Assembly (NCBI GenBank): GCA_040758375.1
Contig: JBFLWE010000115.1
Span: 1-13,345 of the forward strand
DNA: 13,345 nucleotides
Direction: 5' to 3'
From: CAMLIZ01 sp040758375
GTDB taxonomy: Bacteria > Pseudomonadota > Gammaproteobacteria > Burkholderiales > Burkholderiaceae_C
Positions 6,998 through 12,432 of this stretch are shown here, one piece after another. How positions within the stretch are numbered: the stretch's first letter is position 1; each line of letters begins with the position of its first letter. Below the pieces are notes generated by a model. The model was not told where the DNA came from. It made no database searches and saw only the letters and a list, made by a program, of their open reading frames with translations. Both the position numbers and the translations under genes were made by a program.

Positions 6998-7591
6998 ATG
7001 CATCGAGCCAACCCCTTGGAATGGAACGCCGCCGCGCAGCGCACCGGCGAACTGGGCTACCTGCTCACCAGCGTGGACGATGCGGTGAACGCCGCACGCG
7101 CGGGCAGCCTGTGGTACCTCACTTTCGGCCTGGCCTGCTGCGCGGTGGAGATGATCCACGCCGCGATGGCACGCTACGACTTCGAGCGCTTCAGCATGAT
7201 GCCGCGCGCCAGCCCGCGCCAGGCCGACCTGATGATCGTGGCCGGCACCGTGACCAACAAGATGGCGCCGGCCATCCGCAACGTGTACGACCACATGGCC
7301 GAGCCGCGCTGGGTGATCTCGATGGGCTCGTGCGCCAACGGCGGCGGCTACTACCACTACGCCTATTCGGTGGTGCGCGGCGTGGACCGCATCATCCCGG
7401 TGGACGTGTACGTGCCCGGCTGCCCGCCCACGCCCGAGGCCTTGTTGTACGGCGTGATGCAGCTGCACCAGAAGATCCGGCGCGGCCACACGCTGCATCG
7501 GCCGAGCGAAGCGCTCACCCGTCCCGGCCTGGCCGACCGCTGGCGCACGCTGGGCGCGGGCCTGGCCTCGTTGATGCGGCGCAAGGGCTGA
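6998..7591 (+). CDS. Orphan NuoB-like [4Fe-4S] protein (complex I 20-kDa subunit family)
   Basis: A homologue of NADH-quinone oxidoreductase subunit B, which carries cluster N2 at the quinone end of complex I. All four cluster ligands are present: the adjacent pair Cys47-Cys48 in FGLACCAVEMIH, Cys112 in SMGSCANGGGYYHY and Cys142 in VPGCPPTPEALLYG. It has 197 residues, with a basic C-terminal tail after about 160 (RRGHTLHRPSEALTRP). No other nuo or hydrogenase gene lies in the window, so this is a stand-alone paralogue; second NuoB copies are known in Burkholderiales. The ATG at 6998 has only a weak ribosome-binding site, and alternative starts slightly downstream are possible. Whether it joins complex I or another redox complex cannot be told here. 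Confidence 0.93.
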   Translation: MHRANPLEWNAAAQRTGELGYLLTSVDDAVNAARAGSLWYLTFGLACCAVEMIHAAMARYDFERFSMMPRASPRQADLMIVAGTVTNKMAPAIRNVYDHMAEPRWVISMGSCANGGGYYHYAYSVVRGVDRIIPVDVYVPGCPPTPEALLYGVMQLHQKIRRGHTLHRPSEALTRPGLADRWRTLGAGLASLMRRKG

Positions 7592-7599
7592 GAAGCCCT
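7584..7599. terminator. GAGA-loop hairpin at the nuoB/araC convergence
   Basis: AGGGCT-GAGA-AGCCCT forms a perfect 6-bp stem with a GNRA-type tetraloop. The loop and last stem pair contain the nuoB stop codon, and the far arm ends on the first base of the araC stop at 7599-7601. The genes are convergent with 7 bp between them, so this is a candidate shared bidirectional terminator. No T-run follows it in either direction. Confidence 0.55.
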
Positions 7600-8444
7600 C
7601 AGACGACCAGCCGCTGCGGCGGCGCGCTGCCCACCTGCAGCGGCCAGTGTTCGCTGCGCGGCAGCCGCGTTTGCGCCAGCAGTTCGGTCAGCGAGGCGCC
7701 GGCCAGCGCGCGGAAGTCGCGCGCCAGGTGCGCCTGGTCGTAGTAGCCGTGGCGCAGCGCGAGCTGGGCGTCGTGGCGCCCGGTGAGCAGCGCCTCGCGC
7801 AGCACCGCCTCGACGCGCGCAATGCGCTGGAACTGCTTGGGCCGCAGGCCCAGGTTGGCCGTGAACACCCGCTCGAGCTGCCGCTCGCTCAAGCCCAGCT
7901 CGCGCGCAGCGCCGCGCACGCCCTGCCCCAGCACAGCCTGCTCCAGGCGGGCAAAGCGATCGCGGCGCACCAGGTCGGCACCGCGCACGATGCGGCTGCG
8001 CACGAAACGCATCAGCAGCCCCAGCCGTGCCGTGTCGTCCCGTGCGGTGAAGATCGCCTCTTCCCAGCGCGCCCAGGCGGCTCCCCACACTTGCGCCGCC
8101 GGCACCACCCGGTCGGCCACCAGCGCGGCGCCCTCGCCCACCAGCACCGAAGCGGCCACCGGCCGGATGCCCACAGCCACGCAATGCAGCCGCCCGTCGT
8201 GGGCCGACACCAGCGGCGCGCTGATGGGGCCGGTGAAAAAGCTCGCCGGCAACCGCTGCGGCGCACCGCCGGGCGGCGGCCACAAGGCCACCTGCCCGCA
8301 CAACACCACGGTGAGCATGCTGCCCACCAGGGCGGGAAAGCGGTTGAGCTGGGTCGCGCCTGCGGCGCCGTCGAGCTCGATGGCCATGGACACCGAGATC
8401 CACGGTGCCAGGTCGGGCGGTGGCAGCAGCAGTTGGCGGCGCAT
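7599..8444 (-). CDS. AraC-family transcriptional regulator
   Basis: A 281-residue regulator with a C-terminal AraC/XylS DNA-binding domain. The first helix-turn-helix is GVRGAARELGLSERQLERVF at 175-194, followed by GLRPKQFQRIARVEAVL at 199-215. The second helix-turn-helix lies within HGYYDQAHLARDFRALAG at 232-249, ending SLTELL. The N-terminal half (about 1-160, starting MRRQLLLPPPDLAPWISVSM) is a sensor-like domain with no effector signature that I recognise. The ATG at 8444 is preferred because a TATAAA lies 25 bases upstream. An in-frame TTG at 8519, with GAGGA upstream, would add 25 residues and cannot be excluded. It diverges from the small membrane-protein gene at 8547, which is a candidate target. 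Confidence 0.9.
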   Translation of the reverse strand: MRRQLLLPPPDLAPWISVSMAIELDGAAGATQLNRFPALVGSMLTVVLCGQVALWPPPGGAPQRLPASFFTGPISAPLVSAHDGRLHCVAVGIRPVAASVLVGEGAALVADRVVPAAQVWGAAWARWEEAIFTARDDTARLGLLMRFVRSRIVRGADLVRRDRFARLEQAVLGQGVRGAARELGLSERQLERVFTANLGLRPKQFQRIARVEAVLREALLTGRHDAQLALRHGYYDQAHLARDFRALAGASLTELLAQTRLPRSEHWPLQVGSAPPQRLVV

Positions 8445-8469
8445 GAGGGCAGGCGACGGAGCGCTCGCC

Positions 8470-8509
8470 TTTATAGCGGCAAGCGTGCGAGGCTCCCCCG
8501 GTTCCGGGG
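8470..8509 (-). promoter_or_regulatory. Candidate araC promoter with upstream inverted repeat
   Basis: Read leftward, TATAAA (8475-8470) is a good -10 hexamer placed to give a short leader before the ATG at 8444. Upstream of it, CCCCGG-TT-CCGGGG (8496-8509) is a 6-bp inverted repeat near the -35 position and could be an operator. No convincing -35 hexamer is seen, so the assignment is tentative. Confidence 0.35.
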
Positions 8510-8546
8510 CTTGAAGCAACGCGTTACATCCTCAACCATCGCGGCC

Positions 8547-8840
8547 ATGGCCACGCCCCGCACGTCCGACATCCGCCGCTTCAAGGGCGAGACCGTCTAC
8601 GACTGGGAGTCCGAGCCCGCCGACGAGCGGCCCACCGAGTTCGGCGCCAGCACCGGGTTTTCCACCTACTCCGGCTACTTCCACACCACCGCCGACTCCT
8701 CGCTCGAGCGCCGCCGGCGCGCGGCGCGGCGCTACCGGCGCAAGGGCAGCGGCGGGCTGGTGCTGGGGGTGGTGGTGGTGATGGCGGTGGTCACCGGCCT
8801 GTTGTACGTGGCCTCCAAGGTGCTGGCGGCGTTCCGGTAG
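8547..8840 (+). CDS. Small single-pass membrane protein, unknown function
   Basis: A 97-residue protein I do not recognise. The N-terminal half (1-52) is polar with many Asp/Glu, Ser/Thr and aromatic residues, including ETVYDW at 15-20 and STYSGYF at 39-45. A strongly basic stretch follows at 54-66 (ERRRRAARRYRRK), then one hydrophobic helix at about 69-90 (GLVLGVVVVMAVVTGLLYVA) and a short tail. Under the positive-inside rule this implies a C-terminally anchored protein with its N-terminal domain in the cytoplasm. The ATG at 8547 has no clear Shine-Dalgarno. The gene diverges from araC, and its stop lies 50 bp before the monooxygenase start, so it could share a transcript with that gene. The composition and clear membrane helix support a real gene. 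Confidence 0.72.
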   Translation: MATPRTSDIRRFKGETVYDWESEPADERPTEFGASTGFSTYSGYFHTTADSSLERRRRAARRYRRKGSGGLVLGVVVVMAVVTGLLYVASKVLAAFR

Positions 8841-8890
8841 CGCACGGGGGCGTTCCATACTTCGCGGGTCCCTCCGAAGGAAACCGCGGC

Positions 8891-10342
8891 GTGTCCACCG
8901 ACTTCGACGTACTGATCATCGGCGCCGGCATTTCCGGCATCGGCATGGCCTGCCACCTGGCGCGCGAGCGCCCGGGCCTGCGCGTGGCGATCCTCGAGCG
9001 CCGCCAGGCCATCGGCGGCACCTGGGACCTGTTCCGCTACCCGGGCATCCGCTCCGACTCGGACATGATGAGCTTCGGCTACCGCTTCCGACCCTGGACC
9101 GGCACCGCCATCCTGGCCGACGGCCCCTCGATCCAGCGCTACCTGCAGGAGACCGCGCGCGAATGGGGCGTGGACCGGCTGGTGCAGTTCGGGCTGAAGA
9201 CGACCCGCTGCGAGTGGTCCAGCGCCGAGCGGCGATGGACCGTCACCACGGTGGACGAGCGCAGCGGCGAGCCGCGCCGCCACACCTGCAGGTTCCTGGT
9301 GGCCGCCACCGGCTACTACGACCATGACAGCGGCCACGCGCCCGAGTTCGCCGGCGCATCGAGCTTCAAGGGCCGCATCGTGCATCCGCAGCACTGGCCC
9401 GACGACCTGGACTACCGGGGCAAGCGCGTGGTGGTGATCGGCAGCGGTGCCACCGCCGTGACCCTGGTGCCCGCGATGGCGCGCGACACCGCGCACGTCA
9501 CGATGCTGCAGCGCTCGCCCACCTACGTGTTCCCGGTGCCGGCGGTGGACGCGCTGGCCGCCTCGCTGCAGCGCCTGCTGCCGGCGCGCTGGACCTATGC
9601 GCTGCTGCGCCAGCGCAACATCAAGCTGCAGCGCCTGGTCTACCGCGCCAGCAGGCGCTTCCCCAGGCTGATGCGGCGCTTCTTTCTCGCCAGCGTACGG
9701 CGGCAGCTCGGCAAGGGCTTCGACATGCGCCACTTCACGCCGCGCTACATGCCCTGGGACGAGCGGCTGTGCGCGGTGCCCGACGGTGACCTGTTCAAGG
9801 CCCTGCGCGAAGGCAAGGCCTCGGTGGTGACCGACCGGATCGAGCGCTTCACCGAACGGGGCGTGCTGCTGCAATCAGGCCAGGAGCTCGCGGCCGACAT
9901 CATCGTCACGGCCACCGGCCTGCGACTGCAGATCCTCGGCGGCATGGAGCTCCGGGTCGACGGCCGGCCGCAGCCCGCCAGCGAGCGCATGACCTACAAG
10001 GGCGTGCTGCTGCAGGACACGCCCAACTTCGCCTACCTGTTCGGCTACACCAACACCTCGTGGACGCTCAAGGTCGACCTGGCGGCGGCTTATGTGTGCC
10101 GGCTGCTGCAGGAGATGGACCGCCGCGGCGTGAGCGTCGTCACGCCGCGCGCGCCGGCCGGCGAGCGGCTGGACGAAAGCGTGCTCGACTCGCTGCAGGC
10201 AGGCTATGTGCGGCGGGGGCGTGACGCGCTGCCCAAGCAGGGGCGCCATCCGCCGTGGCGCGTGATGCATCACTACGAAAAGGACCGCGCCATGCTCGCC
10301 GGCCCGCTGGACGATGGAGCGCTCGAATGGCGCCGCGCGTGA
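8891..10342 (+). CDS. ethA: EthA-type Baeyer-Villiger / flavin-containing monooxygenase
   Basis: An FAD- and NADPH-dependent monooxygenase of 483 residues, of the class that inserts oxygen into ketones or oxidises sulfur compounds. FAD-binding GAGISG is at 11-16, followed by IGGTWDLFRYPGIRSDSDMM at 41-60. The BVMO-type fingerprint is FKGRIVHPQHWP at 159-170, and the NADPH Rossmann motif GSGATA is at 184-189. The later TATGL segment and the C-terminal ELPKQG-like stretch (ALPKQGRHPPWR) also fit. From memory it matches mycobacterial EthA closely along its whole length. The start is GTG, supported by GAAGG at 8876-8880. It is convergent with the AHL synthase gene. The natural substrate is unknown; the gene symbol indicates the family, not proven orthology. 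Confidence 0.92.
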   Translation: MSTDFDVLIIGAGISGIGMACHLARERPGLRVAILERRQAIGGTWDLFRYPGIRSDSDMMSFGYRFRPWTGTAILADGPSIQRYLQETAREWGVDRLVQFGLKTTRCEWSSAERRWTVTTVDERSGEPRRHTCRFLVAATGYYDHDSGHAPEFAGASSFKGRIVHPQHWPDDLDYRGKRVVVIGSGATAVTLVPAMARDTAHVTMLQRSPTYVFPVPAVDALAASLQRLLPARWTYALLRQRNIKLQRLVYRASRRFPRLMRRFFLASVRRQLGKGFDMRHFTPRYMPWDERLCAVPDGDLFKALREGKASVVTDRIERFTERGVLLQSGQELAADIIVTATGLRLQILGGMELRVDGRPQPASERMTYKGVLLQDTPNFAYLFGYTNTSWTLKVDLAAAYVCRLLQEMDRRGVSVVTPRAPAGERLDESVLDSLQAGYVRRGRDALPKQGRHPPWRVMHHYEKDRAMLAGPLDDGALEWRRA

Positions 10343-10372
10343 AGCGCGCAGCCGGCGCTGGAGCCTCACGCG
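10336..10372. terminator. Composite hairpin between monooxygenase and luxI ends
   Basis: CGCGTGA (10336-10342, ending on the monooxygenase stop) pairs with TCACGCG (10366-10372). Inside it AGCGC (10343-10347) pairs with GCGCT (10355-10359), leaving a 6-base bulge on one side. It sits at the start of the 56-bp gap between two convergent genes and is a candidate transcript end. There is no T-run. Confidence 0.45.
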
Positions 10373-10398
10373 GGTGCATCCGAATGCCTCTCAACCTC

Positions 10399-11055
10399 TC
10401 AGTCCGCCACGGCCAGCTCAGCCCTTGCAACGGCCTTCTCCGCCACGGCGCGTGGCGCGCGCTCGAAAGCATCGGACGCCAGCGCAGCGATCGTGCGCGC
10501 CGAGCACCGGATCATCGCCGCCACCAGCAGCCCCGCCGGGCTGCGCTGCGGTGCGCCCAGGCGCCGGATCTCCACGCCCCAGCGGTGCGCCAGGCGTTCG
10601 ATCGCCACGTTGGTGCAGAAGACCAGGTCGTGGCAGCCGCGGCCTTGCACGTAGCTCACCGCTTCGAGCAGCAGCTGCTTGCCGATGCGGGTCTGCGCCC
10701 CCGGGCTGCGCTCCCCGCCTTCGGCGTGCGGCCCGGGCGCAGAGGTGAAGCGTGACAGCTCCCACACGGCGGGGCTGCAAGGCGCGGGCTGTCCGCCGAG
10801 CAGGTGCGGGAAGTGCGTGGCCAGGAGATAGGGCGCGGTCGTGGGCAGCAGGCGGGCATAGCCGACCACGCGGTGCCGGTCGTCGCAGGCCACCAGATGG
10901 GTCGCGCCCGCGCGGTCGAACTCGTCCTGTTCGAAGCCTGCGATGCAAGGCAGGTCCCACCTGAGCGATTCGACGAACACGTGATGTCGATAGCCCGCCA
11001 CCGAGGCACGCAAGACCGGACACATGCCTTCGTCGTCTAGCCGCTGAATCCTCAT
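10399..11055 (-). CDS. luxI: Acyl-homoserine-lactone synthase (LuxI family)
   Basis: Makes an N-acyl-homoserine lactone signal from S-adenosylmethionine and an acyl donor. Although the C-terminal half diverges, all the residues considered invariant in the family are found at the expected spacing: Arg23, Phe27, Trp33, Asp44 and Asp47 (in FEQDEFD), Arg68 (GYARLLP), Phe82, Glu99 and Arg102 (VWELSRF). The length is 218 residues; the family is usually 190-230. The ATG at 11055 has AAAAAGG seven bases upstream. A lux box lies 60 bp upstream of the ATG with a TGAAAT -10 candidate at 11094-11089, which predicts positive feedback by the LuxR protein encoded at 11719. Acyl-chain length and oxidation state cannot be read from the sequence with confidence. 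The symbol denotes the family. Confidence 0.95.
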   Translation of the reverse strand: MRIQRLDDEGMCPVLRASVAGYRHHVFVESLRWDLPCIAGFEQDEFDRAGATHLVACDDRHRVVGYARLLPTTAPYLLATHFPHLLGGQPAPCSPAVWELSRFTSAPGPHAEGGERSPGAQTRIGKQLLLEAVSYVQGRGCHDLVFCTNVAIERLAHRWGVEIRRLGAPQRSPAGLLVAAMIRCSARTIAALASDAFERAPRAVAEKAVARAELAVAD

Positions 11056-11115
11056 GGTCAGGCCTTTTTGCTATCCCTGGATGCAGTTATTTCATGCCTG
11101 CACCGCCGTGGGAAC

Positions 11116-11135
11116 AACTAACAAATCTGTCAGGT
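11116..11135. promoter_or_regulatory. lux box (LuxR-AHL operator), probably bidirectional
   Basis: AACTAACAAATCTGTCAGGT is an imperfect dyad (7 of 10 positions symmetric) and matches the las/lux-type box ACCTACCAGATCTGGCAGGT, as recalled, at 16 of 20 positions. Leftward, TGAAAT (11094-11089) follows after 21 bases; rightward, TAGAAT (11156-11161) follows after 20 bases. Both distances suit a box that overlaps the -35 region, so LuxR-AHL could activate luxI and rsaM together. Confidence 0.8.
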
Positions 11136-11168
11136 GCCTCGCAGCCCCCCCTTCCTAGAATGGCCGCG

Positions 11169-11582
11169 ATGAACCTGGGCCGAGTCACCACCGTGATCGA
11201 CTTCTACGTGCGCCTGCAGGCGCAAAAGCTCCGCACCACGCTGCTCACCCACCTGGAGTCGGGCGTCGACACGGAAGACGAGGACGAGAGCAGCGTGCGC
11301 AAGTTTGATTCGGCTTGCGCGCTCGATTCGATCCGGGGTTTCACCGAATGGGTGAGCCAGTGCGAGCCGGCCGCCTCGGTCGGATGGGACTGGGTGCTCA
11401 CCGGCCCGGAGCAGCTGGCGCTCGACCGCAACTCGATCCGCACCAACGTCATGCTGGTCGACGCGCAAGGGGTCGATTGCGGGCAGGAGGCGACCACGCG
11501 CGCGGTCATCCGCCTGATCGAGCTGACGCCATGGCAACCCGTGGTGCTGCAGGCCCTGCGCGAGCAGCGCGGGCCGTCCTGA
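11169..11582 (+). CDS. rsaM: RsaM-family (DUF4902) quorum-sensing modulator
   Basis: A small protein of 137 residues from this start, between luxI and luxR. It matches, from memory, the RsaM/DUF4902 family, whose members in Pseudomonas and Burkholderia dampen AHL production and have a fold without a recognisable DNA-binding motif. Family-like features are GFTEWVSQCEP at 57-67 followed by SVGWDWVLTGPEQ at 70-82, then RTNVMLVDAQGVDCGQEAT at 91-109 and the terminal TPWQPVVLQAL. ATGs at 11094, 11160 and 11169 are in frame. I prefer 11169 because the candidate -10 (11156-11161) overlaps the 11160 codon, and no Shine-Dalgarno serves any of them. It probably restrains the LuxI/LuxR loop. Identity is well supported by context; the exact start is less certain. 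Confidence 0.82.
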   Translation: MNLGRVTTVIDFYVRLQAQKLRTTLLTHLESGVDTEDEDESSVRKFDSACALDSIRGFTEWVSQCEPAASVGWDWVLTGPEQLALDRNSIRTNVMLVDAQGVDCGQEATTRAVIRLIELTPWQPVVLQALREQRGPS

Positions 11583-11618
11583 ACATCCCACATTCGGTTA
11601 CCGCTTCTCCCTAATTTC

Positions 11619-11650
11619 TTACAGAGCGCGGTCGCGGCCTGTCGCTGTAA
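11619..11650. promoter_or_regulatory. Inverted repeat upstream of luxR
   Basis: TTACAG(AG)CG (11619-11628) and CGCTGTAA (11643-11650) are complementary over 8 bp with a 2-base bulge, around a loop of about 14 bases. It lies in the 136-bp gap between rsaM and luxR. It could be a regulator site for luxR or a terminator of rsaM; no lux box is recognisable here and no clear sigma70 promoter is seen. Confidence 0.3.
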
Positions 11651-11718
11651 AGTCTGGCCCACACTCGCGCGGGCGCGACCATTCCACGAAGGTCATCAGT
11701 ACAGCAGGAGCGGGGAGC

Positions 11719-12432
11719 ATGAAGTGTTGGCAGGCGCATCAGCTTCGACTCGTGGGCACGGCCACCGGCACCGAAAGCACCTTCGAAGCCGTGGCGGCCG
11801 AAGTCACCCGCCTGGGGTTCCGCTACTGCTCCTTCGGCATGAAGGCCCCGGTGCCGCTGGTGGCGCCGCGCGTGCTGTGGTGCAGCAACTATCCGCTCGA
11901 GTGGCAGAAGCGCTATGAAGAGCGCGGCTACCTGCGCTGCGACCCGACGGTCAGCCACGCCATCGTGAGCGACGAGCCGGTGCTGTGGTCCGACGAGCTC
12001 TTCGCCCCCAGCCCCGAAATGCGCGCCGAGGCCAAGTCCTTCGGGCTGGTGCATGGCTGGGCGCAGCCGCGCCGCGATGCGGGCGGCATCGTCAGCCTGC
12101 TCACCTGCGCGCGGCCCGAGCCGGCGATCAGCGCCGAAGAGTTCGCCGCCAAGCGCGAACGCGTGCAGTGGCTTTCGTACCTGTGCCACGAAGGCATGAC
12201 CCAGCATTGGGGCCCATCGCTGCGCGACGAGCCGGAGATTTCGCTGTCGGACCGCGAGCTCGAAGTGCTGCGCTGGTCCTGCGAAGGCAAGACCTCGGCC
12301 GACATCGCGCAGATCATGGATCTGTCCGAAGGCACCGTGAACTTCCACATGCGCAACGCGTGCAGCAAGCTGGGCACCACCAATCGCACCGCTGCCGCCG
12401 TGCGCGCCGCGCTGCTGGGCCTGCTCTGGTAG
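11719..12432 (+). CDS. luxR: LuxR-family AHL-responsive transcriptional regulator
   Basis: A 237-residue quorum-sensing receptor. The N-terminal autoinducer-binding domain (about 15-160) keeps the key residues: Trp62 and Tyr66 in PLEWQKRYEE, Asp75-Pro76 in GYLRCDPTV, Trp90 in PVLWSDE and the glycine-containing SFGLVHGWAQPRRD at 107-120. The C-terminal LuxR helix-turn-helix is at about 174-235: LSDRELEVLRWSCEGKTSADI, then SEGTVNFHMRNACSKLGTTNR. The retained ligand-pocket residues indicate a true AHL receptor rather than a ligandless LuxR protein. The ATG at 11719 has AGGAG (11706-11710) eight bases upstream. Its likely partner is the LuxI protein encoded at 11055-10399, and its likely site is the lux box at 11116-11135. 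The stop codon directly abuts the stop of the convergent efflux adaptor gene. Confidence 0.95.
   Translation: MKCWQAHQLRLVGTATGTESTFEAVAAEVTRLGFRYCSFGMKAPVPLVAPRVLWCSNYPLEWQKRYEERGYLRCDPTVSHAIVSDEPVLWSDELFAPSPEMRAEAKSFGLVHGWAQPRRDAGGIVSLLTCARPEPAISAEEFAAKRERVQWLSYLCHEGMTQHWGPSLRDEPEISLSDRELEVLRWSCEGKTSADIAQIMDLSEGTVNFHMRNACSKLGTTNRTAAAVRAALLGLLW

Noticed and set aside
7647..8546. Long N-terminal extension of the small membrane protein frame
   Set aside because: It is antisense to the AraC regulator gene and has no recognisable sequence; only the part from 8547 looks like a protein.
11583..11718. A second lux box upstream of luxR
   Set aside because: The nearest candidate around 11639-11658 lacks the matching second half-site, so I do not call it.
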